A stretch of DNA of 64,000 nt, from contig OY759767.1 of NCBI GenBank assembly GCA_963662705.2, forward strand, positions 868,001 to 932,000, read 5' to 3'. Below, in pieces: positions 9,364 to 18,684 of this stretch. The notes below the pieces were generated by a model. It saw only the letters and a program-made list of their open reading frames with translations. It was not told the DNA's origin and did not search any database. Position 1 is the first letter of the stretch, and every line of letters starts with the position of its first letter. A program made the translations under genes and the position numbers. The stretch comes from JAPPHA01 sp963662705. GTDB taxonomy: Bacteria; Pseudomonadota; Alphaproteobacteria; Rhodobacterales; Rhodobacteraceae.

Positions 9364-10511
9364 CAGTGTTTTCTTCCCGTATGCAGACGTTTCGCGGGCG
9401 CCTTGCCGAGGCCGGGATCGACGTGGCGCTGATCACGGATGACGACAATGTCTATTACCTGACCGGCTATTACGACTACCTGCACATGGAGTTCGGTCGC
9501 CCGACGATCCTGGCCGTGCCGCGCGATGGGGACAGCCTGCTCATTACGCCGACAATCGATCTGAATTCCGCCCGGGCCTCGGCGCGGGTCGACAGGATCT
9601 CACCCTGGAACGACGGGAAAGGCAACGAATGGCGCGAAGAACTGCCAGGCATTGTCGATGGTGCGGCCCGCGTCGCCATCGAACCCGATCGAATGCCGCC
9701 CGTCGTGCGCACTTTTCTCGGCGAACTGGTGGATCCCGGAAGACTGGCGAACGCGGCGGCCATCCTGGCCGATATGAGGATGATCAAGTCGGACGAGGAA
9801 CTGCAACTCGCCCGGCATGCCGGTCAGGTCGGCAAAGCCATGATGGAGGCTGGCCGCGCCGCGATCGCCGATGGCGTGCCGGAATACGAGGTGGCGATTG
9901 CCACGTCACAGGCCGGCACCCGGATGGCGGCGGAGCTGCTGTCGGCGCATTACGATGATGCTTACATGTCACCGAATACCCACTTCTTGCAGATCATGGC
10001 CTCGGGCGAGACGATCATCAACACCCATCGCAGGGCCTCGACGCGAATCATGCGCCATGGCGAGCCTGTTTTCCTCTGCTTCTGTGGCATGACCAATTTC
10101 CACCGCTTCAAGCTGGGTTTCGACCGGACATTCTGGATCGGCGAGATCACCGACGAGTCGCAGGCAGCGGTCTACGAAGTGGCGGTAGCAAGCCAGCAGG
10201 CGGCCCTCGACGCGCTGCGTCCCGGCGTGACCGCGGAAAGTGTCCATGCCGCCTATGCCGAGGTCATCTCGGGCGCTGGATACGAATACCCGTTTCGGTG
10301 TGGGCGGGCGACGGGCTTCAGTTTTCTGGAGAGTCCGCAACTGGTGACCGGGGATACCACGATCCTGCAACCCGGCATGGTCCTGGTCGTGGATGGATCG
10401 GTTTCGGTCGAGGCGTTCCGCGCACAGGTTGGAGACAGCTTCATCGTCACCGAGAATGGCTGGGAGCCGGTTACGGACCATCCCAAGGCCCTGGAGGAGG
10501 TCATTGTGTAG
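9360..10511 (+). CDS. M24 (Xaa-Pro peptidase/creatinase fold) protein lacking usual metal ligands
   Basis: The GTG start overlaps the previous stop as GTGA. The 383 residues show the creatinase-type N-terminal domain (DDDNVYYLTGYYDYLH) and the pitta-bread C-terminal domain. The five metal ligands of aminopeptidases appear largely changed. The first Asp of the pair is not seen in LCFCGMTNFHRFKLGFDRTF, the His region reads CGRATGFSFLESP, and the last two Glu positions read VVDGSVSVEAF and AQVGDSF. Metal-free members such as creatinase hydrolyse C-N bonds without metals, so a hydrolase of a small cyclic or guanidino compound is possible. The fold is certain; the activity is not. Confidence 0.88.
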   Translation: MTVFSSRMQTFRGRLAEAGIDVALITDDDNVYYLTGYYDYLHMEFGRPTILAVPRDGDSLLITPTIDLNSARASARVDRISPWNDGKGNEWREELPGIVDGAARVAIEPDRMPPVVRTFLGELVDPGRLANAAAILADMRMIKSDEELQLARHAGQVGKAMMEAGRAAIADGVPEYEVAIATSQAGTRMAAELLSAHYDDAYMSPNTHFLQIMASGETIINTHRRASTRIMRHGEPVFLCFCGMTNFHRFKLGFDRTFWIGEITDESQAAVYEVAVASQQAALDALRPGVTAESVHAAYAEVISGAGYEYPFRCGRATGFSFLESPQLVTGDTTILQPGMVLVVDGSVSVEAFRAQVGDSFIVTENGWEPVTDHPKALEEVIV

Positions 10512-10935
10512 GTGCGGTCAAACCCTGGACGCGCACCTGCCATGTCGACGTGAACATGCCGTGCGTAATTACCGGGTGTGAAGCGCTGGCCGCGCACCGT
10601 GGAACCGACAATTGCCTCCGCGGCATGCAGCTCCATCCGGAAGCACCCGATGTCGTCATCGATCATCGCGGACGCAACTGTTCCGAGGATGAACCTGCCG
10701 GGAATGCTATCACCGGTATCCCGGGTCACCTGCCCGGCGGTTCGGTTGCGCCTGGAACGGTCACAATTCCCGGTGGCCGAACCGCCCGGGACATCGCAGG
10801 ATGGAAACACCCAGCCGCCGATTCAGGGGAAGCGATGCCGCCTGGACCAGCGTCGTTCGATGCGTAGACTCGATCATGCGGAGACCAAAGCCCGGGAGTG
10901 GCGGGTGTTCAGTCCGAGGGAGGGCCGAATTGGGC
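10512..10935. other. Intergenic spacer, no gene seen
   Basis: These 424 bases lie inside the catabolic run, between the two M24 genes. An open frame continuous with the second M24 gene begins at 10801, but the ribosome binding site places the start at 10936. A second promoter may lie here; I see no clear motif. Confidence 0.4.
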
Positions 10936-12111
10936 ATGAACCGTAAACCAGCACCATGCCGTGGCTTCGATACCGTCGAGTTCGAGACGCGGACGGCGAT
11001 CGCTCAAGGAATGATGGACCGGTCCGCGCTGAGCGCCATGCTTCTGTCGACGGAAGCCGAAGTTCGCTACTACTCGGGTTTCCATACCCCGTTCTGGCAA
11101 AGTCCGACGCGCCCCTGGTTTTTGCTCATACCGCTCCAAGGCAAACCGATTGCGATCATTCCCGGGATCGGGGCTGCCTGCATGGCCACGACCTGGATCG
11201 ACGATATCCGTACCTGGCCAGCCCCCCGGCCGGACGATGACGGCGTCACGCTATTGGCCGAAGCGCTGAATGAAGTCGCCGGTACCGATGGAAGGATCGG
11301 GACTCCCATGGGGCACGAAACCCATGTCCGCATGCCCGCTGCCGACTTTGACCGGTTGCGGGCGCTGGTCGGATTTGACCGTTTTGTCGACGCCACGAGC
11401 ATTGTGCGTGCGCAAAGGATGGTGAAATCCGAAGCCGAGATCGAAAAGATCGCCCATGTCTGCGCAATTGCATCCGACTCGTTCGAAGCGCTCCCGGGCT
11501 TCGTACGGATCGGTGACACCGAACGTCAGGCCTTCGCCAAAATGCGGATCGATTTGCTGCAGCGGGGCGCCGATGACGTTCCCTACCTGGTCGGCGGTTC
11601 CGGCCCGGGCGGAATTGCAGGCGTGATCGAGCAGCCGACCGACAGGATTCTGGCTTCCGGAGAGGCCATGATGCTCGACACAGGGGCCGTGTTCGACGGG
11701 TATTTCTGCGACTTCGACCGGAATTATGCTCTTGGATATGCCGCGGACGAGGTGCGACGGGCCTACGACGTGATCTATGCTGCCACCGAGGCGGGAATCG
11801 CCGCGGCGGTTCCCGGCGCAAGGTCAGCCGATCTCTTCCGGGCCATGGCGGACGTGTTGTCCGATAGCGGAGCGAGCGAAGGAGACATTGGCCGCCTTGG
11901 CCACGGGCTTGGCATGCAATTGACCGAATGGCCGTCGCACACACATTCCGACAAGACCGTTCTCGAGGTCGGAATGGTTGTCACGATAGAGCCCGCTATG
12001 GGTTTTGGCGGCGGCAAGACCATGGTGCACGAAGAGAACGTCGTGATCCGCGAGAATGGCGCTGAACTTCTCACCCGCCGTGCGCCCGCGGAATTGCCGG
12101 TGATCGACTGA
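10936..12111 (+). CDS. M24 family hydrolase with intact metal site (ectoine hydrolase DoeA-like)
   Basis: The ATG at 10936 (MNRKPAPCRGF) is preceded by a GAGGGAGGG tract; 391 residues. The five expected ligands are all visible: the Asp pair in MLDTGAVFDGYFCDFDRN, the His in RLGHGLGMQLTEWPSH, the Glu in VTIEPAM and the Glu in MVHEENVVI. The combination HGLGMQLTE plus MVHEENVVI resembles DoeA/EutD, which opens the ectoine ring, more than general Xaa-Pro dipeptidases. This is recognition by eye. It contrasts with the metal-poor M24 protein just upstream. Confidence 0.88.
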   Translation: MNRKPAPCRGFDTVEFETRTAIAQGMMDRSALSAMLLSTEAEVRYYSGFHTPFWQSPTRPWFLLIPLQGKPIAIIPGIGAACMATTWIDDIRTWPAPRPDDDGVTLLAEALNEVAGTDGRIGTPMGHETHVRMPAADFDRLRALVGFDRFVDATSIVRAQRMVKSEAEIEKIAHVCAIASDSFEALPGFVRIGDTERQAFAKMRIDLLQRGADDVPYLVGGSGPGGIAGVIEQPTDRILASGEAMMLDTGAVFDGYFCDFDRNYALGYAADEVRRAYDVIYAATEAGIAAAVPGARSADLFRAMADVLSDSGASEGDIGRLGHGLGMQLTEWPSHTHSDKTVLEVGMVVTIEPAMGFGGGKTMVHEENVVIRENGAELLTRRAPAELPVID

Positions 12112-12504
12112 CGCCCGGGGCGAAAACCAGTCCCGTTCGACCTGGCCTGGAATTTTTGAGGAACGTCGTCGAAATGATGATTGACGGTCAATGGGAGTAC
12201 GGAAATGCGAAGCCTCGACCGGCGCCCCGGCATGGTGGAAACCCGGACTCGCCCGGGTTGAGTTGAAATGAATACGGTATGAGTCGTATCGGCAATTTGC
12301 CCGAGACGGGGGGACTGGTCCGGTGCGCGGTAGTTGTCCAGTATTGCCTTCGGAAACGGCGCAGGCGATCCTTGCCGGCGAACGATTCAAGAGCCGCAAT
12401 GCGCCGCGAACCCGGGGCCGATGCTCCCGCAAAGCCCGACCGCATGGTATCGGTTCCGGGAACGCTTGAGCAACGCGCCCGGGCTGTTAAGGAAAGGAGA
12501 AGGA
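12112..12504. other. Intergenic spacer, no gene seen
   Basis: This stretch of 393 bases before the PLP enzyme gene shows no convincing coding sequence. The open frame that starts at 12334 is only an upstream extension of the PLP gene; its real start at 12505 has a strong ribosome binding site. Confidence 0.4.
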
Positions 12505-13977
12505 ATGTTTCCCGGTTTGGAACAGGAAATCGTCGATCATGCCGCGTATGATCGAAACGTCGAAAAGCTGCGAAATGCCGGCGTGGTTCTGCCCAGGATA
12601 CAGGAACTCGCCGATCCCACTGTCCATCTTGCCTCGAAATCCGCGGAGATCGCCGATGCCGATCCCGATGGGCCTGACACCCGCAATCTGTTTCGGGTGC
12701 ATTGGCACAACGGCACCGACCGGAAAAGCCTGGTTGACGTGCCGGACCACGTCGTCCTCCCGGAGACCCTGACTGGCGTAAAGGCCAGGGTCGCGGTGGC
12801 CTTGGGAAACCGTTTTCCGATGATCGGCGCGCACAAGGTGCTTGCCGCCTATGGATGCCTGATTCCGCGCCTTATCTCCGGCGCCTTCGATGCAACCAGG
12901 CATCGAGCCGTCTGGCCGTCGACCGGCAACTACTGCCGTGGCGGCGTGGCGATCGCCACTTTGCTGGGGTGCCGGTCCATTGCGGTATTGCCCGAGGGTA
13001 TGAGCCGGGAACGGTTCGACTGGCTCGATCGGTGGCTTGTGGACCCCGGCGATATCCGTCGCACGCCGGGTACCGAAAGCAACGTGAAGGAAATCTACGA
13101 CGCCTGCCACGTCTTGGCCAGGGATCCCGAGAACCTGATTCTCAACCAGTTCAGCGAATACGGCAATTACATCATTCACCGCTCGGTAACCGGTCCGGCC
13201 CTGCAGCGTGTTTCCGAGCACCTGAGCACCGATCACGGCCTGCGCCCACGTGCGTTCGTTGCCGCGAGCGGCTCGGGTGGAACGCTGGCGGCAGGGGAAC
13301 ACCTGAAACGGGTTTTCGGCACGGATATCGGCGTGATCGAAGCCCTGGAGTGCCCGACCCTTTTGTACAACGGCTACGGGGAACACAACATTCAGGGGAT
13401 TGGCGACAAGCACGTCCCGCTGATCCACAATGTCATGGCGTCCGACTTCGTGATCGGCGTGTCGGGCAGCGCCTGTGACGGCTTGAACCTTCTGTTCAAT
13501 ACTTCGGCCGGGCGAAGATATCTCTCGGACCACAGGGGGATCGGCCAGGAACTGATGGCCGGCCTCGGCAACCTGGGGCTGTCTTCAATTGCCAATGTCC
13601 TCGGAGCGATCAAATACGCCAGCTACATGGACCTGGGCGAACGCGACGTGGTGCTTACCGTGGCCACCGACGGAGCGGACATGTACCAGACCGAGATCGG
13701 TATAGCCGCGGACAAGCATTTCGGTGGCAGGTTCGACGAAGTCACTGCCGCGGAAACCTTTGGTCGCTATGTTCTTGGCGCCGGCATCGACCATATGCAG
13801 GAGATGGGCCGATTCGAACGGGAACGCATCTTCAACCTGGGTTATTATACATGGGTCGAGCAGCAAGGCATTTCGCTGGAGGATTTCGACCGGCGCCGGG
13901 ACCAGTCCTTCTGGGACGGCTTGTCCACCCTCGTCCCCCTGTGGGACAGAATGATCGAACGGTTCAACGGCAGTTAG
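12505..13977 (+). CDS. PLP-dependent fold type II enzyme (cysteine synthase/threonine dehydratase superfamily), long form
   Basis: GGAAAGGAGAAGGA precedes the ATG at 12505. The 490-residue protein has fold type II signatures: the putative PLP lysine at about residue 111 in PMIGAHKVLAAYG, STGNYCRGGVAIATLLGC, and the phosphate loop ASGSGGTLAAGEHL. It is about 150 residues longer than ordinary cysteine synthases or EutB-type dehydratases, with a C-terminal extension holding YYTWVEQQGISLEDFD. It ends the plus-strand catabolic run. It converges on the TctABC operon, which may import the substrate. The reaction (lyase, dehydratase or desulfhydrase) is not predictable. Confidence 0.85.
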   Translation: MFPGLEQEIVDHAAYDRNVEKLRNAGVVLPRIQELADPTVHLASKSAEIADADPDGPDTRNLFRVHWHNGTDRKSLVDVPDHVVLPETLTGVKARVAVALGNRFPMIGAHKVLAAYGCLIPRLISGAFDATRHRAVWPSTGNYCRGGVAIATLLGCRSIAVLPEGMSRERFDWLDRWLVDPGDIRRTPGTESNVKEIYDACHVLARDPENLILNQFSEYGNYIIHRSVTGPALQRVSEHLSTDHGLRPRAFVAASGSGGTLAAGEHLKRVFGTDIGVIEALECPTLLYNGYGEHNIQGIGDKHVPLIHNVMASDFVIGVSGSACDGLNLLFNTSAGRRYLSDHRGIGQELMAGLGNLGLSSIANVLGAIKYASYMDLGERDVVLTVATDGADMYQTEIGIAADKHFGGRFDEVTAAETFGRYVLGAGIDHMQEMGRFERERIFNLGYYTWVEQQGISLEDFDRRRDQSFWDGLSTLVPLWDRMIERFNGS

Positions 13978-14111
13978 CCGAGCGTGGCGTGGCGCCGAAT
14001 TGCGCCCTTTTGGGCTCGTTGCTCGAGAACATGCGCCACGTTGCGGCGATGCGTGAGTTGATCCGGAATCCCCATTTGCGTTTCCGTCCCGTTCCGAGGA
14101 CTGTTCGGGCG

Positions 14112-15593
14112 CTACTCCCGCATTCTCCCCGCGACATTTTTTGCTGCCATAAGGATCAGGATGATGATGATCATCATGAAGACAAGGCTGACAGGCCGGG
14201 TGACGAAAACTGTCAGATCACCGCCTGCGGCACCGATGCCCTGCCGGAAATAGCGCTCCATGATTGGTCCGAGTACAAGGCCGAGGATCATGGGCACCAT
14301 CGGGATATTGGCTCGGCGAAGGGCAAATCCGAGGACACCGAAACATATGGCGATCAGGGTATCGCTCAGCCTGTAGTTCCGTGAAAACGTGCCCACCATG
14401 ACAAGGCACATGATGATGACGCCGAGCAGTCGGTCGTCAATCGTGGATAGCTTGGCGATCCAGCGCGTGCCGACAAGCAAGAGGCCGACGATGATGAAGT
14501 TCATGATGAACAGTGTCATGTAGAGCCCGGCAACGAAGGCCTTGTTGTCCTCGAACAATGTCGGACCCGGATCGACGCCGTGCACGATGAACACAGTCAG
14601 CATCATCGCGGTAAAGGCCTCACCCGGGATACCGAGCGAAAGTAGCGGGACGAGCGCCGCGGGCGGAACGGCGTTGTTTGCGGTTTCCGATGCGATGATG
14701 CCCTCAGGTGCACCGCGTCCGAACTTCTCGGGCGTCTTCGATCCTGCACGCGCCGTCGTGTAGGCAAAGAACTGCGCGAGGAATTCGCCCACGCCCGGAA
14801 GGACGCCCATGCCGACCCCGAAACCTGCCGAGCGAAACAGCGTCTTCGGGTAGCGGAACACCTCGACGAAACCGCTGAGCAGACGTCGGTCGATCTCTGT
14901 CTCCGACTTGTCGATAACCCGGTCGGAAAATATCAGTGTCAGTGCCTGGCTGAGGGCGAAAAGCCCGAGGATCATCGAGATGAGCGGGACGCCGCCCATC
15001 ATCCAGGTGGTGCCGAACGTGTAACGGGCAGAACCGTAGGCGGTCTCGAGCCCGATGGTCGAAACGAACAGTCCGACTCCCAGCATCGCGAACGAGGCGA
15101 ATTCGCTGCCGCGGTGGGCAACGACCACGAGGACCATGGCCAGCAATGCCGCCATGCCCAGGTCGACCGAGGTGAGGTACTTCGACAACGCCGCCAGCGG
15201 CCACGCGGCAATGACCAGTACGACAACTGCAAATATGCCGCCCACGAAGCTCGACGCGTAGGCCAGGGAAAGCGCACGCTGCGGTTCGCCGCCCTTGGCC
15301 ATCGGGTAGCCATCGTACGTCGTCAGCACGTTCACTCCGGTGCCGGGCGTGTTGATGGTAATCGCAGGGATGGCACCTCCGTACCAGCCTGCCGCGTAGA
15401 GGCCCATCAGCAGGGTCATGCCCGCTAGGGGATCCATCGTGTAGGTGACCGGCAAGAGAAGGACGATCCCGACGCCGGGCCCGATGCCAGGGATTGCGCC
15501 AAGCACCACGCCAAGCACGCTGCCGCTGATCAGTGCAATCCAGATGACCGGTTCGGTGAGTTGCTGGATCCCCAGAGCGATCGTCTCGAACAT
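14112..15593 (-). CDS. tctA: Tripartite tricarboxylate transporter, large membrane subunit TctA
   Basis: The 493 residues of hydrophobic sequence carry the TctA signatures GAIPGIGPGVGIVLLLPVT and GGAIPAITINTPGTG near the N-terminus and a repeated PGVGEFLAQFFAY segment in the second half. It is the 10-12 helix permease of a secondary, cation-driven importer for organic acids. Gene order on the minus strand is tctC-tctB-tctA; tctB ends at 15594, directly abutting this ATG. The substrate is unknown; an acid product of the neighbouring catabolic genes is plausible. Confidence 0.95.
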   Translation of the reverse strand: MFETIALGIQQLTEPVIWIALISGSVLGVVLGAIPGIGPGVGIVLLLPVTYTMDPLAGMTLLMGLYAAGWYGGAIPAITINTPGTGVNVLTTYDGYPMAKGGEPQRALSLAYASSFVGGIFAVVVLVIAAWPLAALSKYLTSVDLGMAALLAMVLVVVAHRGSEFASFAMLGVGLFVSTIGLETAYGSARYTFGTTWMMGGVPLISMILGLFALSQALTLIFSDRVIDKSETEIDRRLLSGFVEVFRYPKTLFRSAGFGVGMGVLPGVGEFLAQFFAYTTARAGSKTPEKFGRGAPEGIIASETANNAVPPAALVPLLSLGIPGEAFTAMMLTVFIVHGVDPGPTLFEDNKAFVAGLYMTLFIMNFIIVGLLLVGTRWIAKLSTIDDRLLGVIIMCLVMVGTFSRNYRLSDTLIAICFGVLGFALRRANIPMVPMILGLVLGPIMERYFRQGIGAAGGDLTVFVTRPVSLVFMMIIIILILMAAKNVAGRMRE

Positions 15594-16139
15594 CTAGAGG
15601 ATCCCCTGAAGCCAGATGGGGAGATCCAGCCACTTGAAAAGCATCGGTCGCGGGAACCAGATCGAAAAACCGATGCGAAAGACGAGCACCATGGCGCCAG
15701 TCGTGCCGAGCGCGATCAGGGCAAGCCGCGGCCCGCGAAACCCACCGATCCAGGCCACGAACCCGGCAAACAAAAGGATCGAAAGCGCAAAGCCAACGAG
15801 CCTCATCAGCAGGACCGCGCCAATCATGCAACCCGCGATCAGCAGGATGCGGCCATAGACCTGTGCGGTCTCGGACCAGTCCTGCTTCTCCCGCCTGGCC
15901 GCGAAAAAGCCAACGGCCGAAGCGACAACGGTCAGAACCAGGGCAACCGCCGGCGCAACCGCCGGTTCTGCCCACCATCCACCCGACATGACCGTCTGGC
16001 CCATTGAACCCGGCACGGTCTGCCAGCGGATGATGGCAAGCAAGACGACGGCGGCGAGGAATATCCCGCCAAGAAGGTAACGGCCCCCGCTTGGTTGTTC
16101 GTCAAACGGGGACGCGTCGTCTTTGTCGTCGCCAGACAC
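15594..16139 (-). CDS. tctB: Tripartite tricarboxylate transporter, small membrane subunit TctB
   Basis: The 181-residue protein has a short polar N-terminus (MSGDDKDDASPFDEQ) and about four or five hydrophobic segments, including YLLGGIFLAAVVLLAII and ILLIAGCMIGAVLLMRL. It matches TctB in size, topology and position between tctC and tctA. TctB is poorly conserved, so the call rests mainly on context. The stop is immediately next to the tctA start, and only five bases separate it from the upstream tctC stop. Confidence 0.88.
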   Translation of the reverse strand: MSGDDKDDASPFDEQPSGGRYLLGGIFLAAVVLLAIIRWQTVPGSMGQTVMSGGWWAEPAVAPAVALVLTVVASAVGFFAARREKQDWSETAQVYGRILLIAGCMIGAVLLMRLVGFALSILLFAGFVAWIGGFRGPRLALIALGTTGAMVLVFRIGFSIWFPRPMLFKWLDLPIWLQGIL

Positions 16140-16144
16140 CGGTC

Positions 16145-17077
16145 TTACCTGGCAAGTAGGTTCTCGAACCGGTCATAGAAGGCATCGGCGAAAGCGGCAG
16201 CTTCGTCGGCGGGCATCCACTGGACAACCGCACCGGCATTCACCGCGATGGCCTGGGCTTCTTCGCTTTCAACAACTGCCTTGGCGATGCGCGAGATTAC
16301 GTCGCGTGCCTCTTGCGGCGTGTCCTTGCGCACGAAGAGCCCTGTCCAACCCGGTGTGGAGATGCCGGGCACCTGTTCTTCCAGCGTCGGCACATCCGGA
16401 TAGATCGGGATGCGCGCCGTTGTGTAAGCCGCCAGCGCCTTGGCCTCGCCGCTCATCAGGCATGGACGCAGAATCCCGCCACCCAATGTGACGTCGATTT
16501 CCCTGTTCAGGACCATCTGGCAGGTGGTTTCGTCGTAGGCGGTAACGCTGCCGAACGCGAAGCCGAGCTCTTCGGCCATCTTCATCGTTTGAAGCGCCGG
16601 CGGCCCGTTCAGGCCGAAAACACCAAGGCTCACGTCGTTGTTCTTCCCGTGCTCGGCGAGCTCCTGGAGATTGTCGTATGGCGCGTCCGCATGTGCGACC
16701 AGCATCATCCCGTAGCCGATGATGACCGCAAGAGGTTCGAATTCGCCTCGCTCGTATTCGGCGTTTCCGCGAATGATGTGCGCAGAGATGATGTTGGCCG
16801 TGAAAGCCCCGACCGTGTGCCCGTCAGCGGGCTGGTTGTACACGTGCGTCGCGCCGATCAGTCCGCCACCGCCCTTGATGTTGACCGTGCTGGCCGGAAC
16901 GCCGGTTTCCTTTTGGAACGCGTCCGAGATCATCCGCGTTATTGCGTCTTCGATATCCCCGGGCGGCCATGGCACAACGAATTCCACCGGCCGTTCCGGA
17001 TAGTCCGCACATGCCATCCCGGTCATTGCGGCAAGAGCCACCGCCACCGTGGCAAGAAATCTTTTCGGTCGTTTCAT
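16145..17077 (-). CDS. tctC: TctC/Bug-family periplasmic solute-binding protein
   Basis: The protein has 310 residues with a clear Sec signal peptide (MKRPKRFLATVAVALAAM, cleavage after about ACA) followed by YPERPVEFVVPWPPGD, the start typical of Bug binding proteins. Internal features GGGGLIGATHVYNQPADG and TLEEQVPGISTPGWTGLFV are family-like. It delivers an organic acid to TctAB. It is the first gene of the operon; 261 bases separate it from the hydrolase gene upstream on the same strand. Confidence 0.93.
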   Translation of the reverse strand: MKRPKRFLATVAVALAAMTGMACADYPERPVEFVVPWPPGDIEDAITRMISDAFQKETGVPASTVNIKGGGGLIGATHVYNQPADGHTVGAFTANIISAHIIRGNAEYERGEFEPLAVIIGYGMMLVAHADAPYDNLQELAEHGKNNDVSLGVFGLNGPPALQTMKMAEELGFAFGSVTAYDETTCQMVLNREIDVTLGGGILRPCLMSGEAKALAAYTTARIPIYPDVPTLEEQVPGISTPGWTGLFVRKDTPQEARDVISRIAKAVVESEEAQAIAVNAGAVVQWMPADEAAAFADAFYDRFENLLAR

Positions 17078-17338
17078 CTCATTCTTCTCCCTGTGAACGC
17101 ACCGCCGTCACTGGCGGCTTTCAATGTGGACCAGCGTAGGAAAATTGCATTCGCGCGAGAAGAAAGAATTTCTTTTCCGCGATTGAAACGCGTCTTTCCC
17201 CTGCGACCGGGCCGAACGTCGAAAACCGCTTGCGAAAAGGCGGCTTCCGACGGGTTGGCTGAATGAAGCGGCGGATCGCCCGGCGGGACACACGCCGGTA
17301 CGCAAACGGACTCTCTTGTCTGGATGACGACTCCACCA

Positions 17339-18193
17339 TCAAAACGTAATCACCGCAAGGTCATGCCCTACGGTCAGCGGCCCGTCCCAGGTCTGACGGA
17401 CGAGCGCCTCGAACTCCTCCGGACCGGTTTCCGGATCGTCGCTCGGCGTAAAGTGCTGGACGACGAGGTGCCGGACCCCGGCTGCCGTGGCGATCCGTCC
17501 AACATCGTCGCCGGGGGTGTGCGCCGCGATCATGTGCGCCATCAGGTTCGGCTTGATCGCCTTGAGGCGCTCGCACATCCGCTCGGCTCCGGCGCGGTGC
17601 ATGATCTCGTGAACCAGGACATCCGCGCCCCTTGCGAATTCCGCGAGCGGCGGGAAGTAGCACGTGTCGGCCGAGAAGACGACGGTCTTTCCCGCCCCCC
17701 TGATCTTCAGTGCGAAGGTGTCGGTCAACGGCGGGTGAACCACGCGCAGGGCCTCGACTTCGACCAGATCGTCCTTGAGAACGGCACCTTCACCAAACTC
17801 GGTGCAAACGAACATGTCCCGCGGGTCCTGCTGGCGTTCATCCGCAATGCGCATTTCGATATCGAACGACATGGCTGAAAAAAAGCTGTCCACGTGTTTC
17901 TGCAGGCCATCCGGTCCGAATATTTCGATCTTGCGCATGGGCGAGGACACCCATGTCGTGTGCAGAAACGGCCCGAGTTCGAGGCAGTGATCCGAATGAA
18001 GGTGGGTCAGCAGGATCGTGTCGTAATCGGCGAGGGTGTATCCCGCTTCGACAAACTGCCGGGTTACCCCCATCCCGCAGTCGACGATGTACGGCCTGCC
18101 CGAGAATTCGACGACCGATGAAGACGGCCAGCTTGACCCGGTGGTCAGTCGCGGGCCGCCCTTGGTCCCAAGCAGCGTAAGTTTTTCAGCCAC
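17339..18193 (-). CDS. MBL-fold metallo-hydrolase (RNase Z-like small-molecule hydrolase)
   Basis: The 284 residues contain the metallo-beta-lactamase motif LLTHLHSDHCLELG, the Asp-containing VVFSADTCYFPPL, and ADVLVHEIMHRAG and MIAAHTPGDDVG with later His ligands. The N-terminus KLTLLGTKGGPRL is seen in the RNase Z/arylsulfatase-like subgroup. Members hydrolyse phosphodiesters, sulfates or lactones. It is divergent from the VOC gene, whose start is only 49 bases away. An arylsulfotransferase-like gene nearby makes a sulfated substrate conceivable, but this is inference. Confidence 0.88.
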   Translation of the reverse strand: MAEKLTLLGTKGGPRLTTGSSWPSSSVVEFSGRPYIVDCGMGVTRQFVEAGYTLADYDTILLTHLHSDHCLELGPFLHTTWVSSPMRKIEIFGPDGLQKHVDSFFSAMSFDIEMRIADERQQDPRDMFVCTEFGEGAVLKDDLVEVEALRVVHPPLTDTFALKIRGAGKTVVFSADTCYFPPLAEFARGADVLVHEIMHRAGAERMCERLKAIKPNLMAHMIAAHTPGDDVGRIATAAGVRHLVVQHFTPSDDPETGPEEFEALVRQTWDGPLTVGHDLAVITF

Positions 18194-18242
18194 GGCAGAG
18201 ATCCCTGTCGCGAAATGCCGCGCGCCGGGCTATTGTCGTTTC

Positions 18243-18680
18243 ATGATCCTGGGGTTTCATCATGCCGGCGTGGCGACACCTGACATGGAGCGGCTGTCGC
18301 GTTTCTACGTTGACTTGTTCCATGGCCGTATTCTTGGGGAGTTTGAGTGGGACGACGACGCCGTCGCCATGTCCGCGCGTTTGGGTCTCGCGAAAAGCGC
18401 CGGACGCCTGATGATGCTGGGATTTGGCGGAGCGCGCCTGGAACTGTTCCAGTTCGATTGGCCCGCCATCGCGTTGCCCGACGTTCCGCCTTCGGTCGCC
18501 AGGCCCGGTTTCAGCCATATCTGTTTCGAGGTTGACGACATCCGTGCAGAATTCACCCGCCTGTCGGATGCCGGAATGACGTTCCATGCACAGCCGATGA
18601 CGATGCCCGCGGGCGGCGCGTTCACGTACGGCCGGGACCCTGACGGGAATGTTGTCGAGCTCTTGCAGGCGCCGGGGTGA
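18243..18680 (+). CDS. VOC (glyoxalase/dioxygenase fold) family protein
   Basis: The ATG at 18243 gives 145 residues: MILGFHHAGVATPDMERL with the first metal-type His, FSHICFEVDDIRAEF with the second, and the C-terminal YGRDPDGNVVELLQ carrying the Glu. This is the two-module VOC pattern of glyoxalases, methylmalonyl-CoA epimerases and small lyases. The frame is open upstream to 18036, but that part overlaps the divergent hydrolase and looks non-coding. The 3' end faces the convergent aminotransferase gene four bases away. Confidence 0.87.
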   Translation: MILGFHHAGVATPDMERLSRFYVDLFHGRILGEFEWDDDAVAMSARLGLAKSAGRLMMLGFGGARLELFQFDWPAIALPDVPPSVARPGFSHICFEVDDIRAEFTRLSDAGMTFHAQPMTMPAGGAFTYGRDPDGNVVELLQAPG

Positions 18681-18684
18681 AGCG

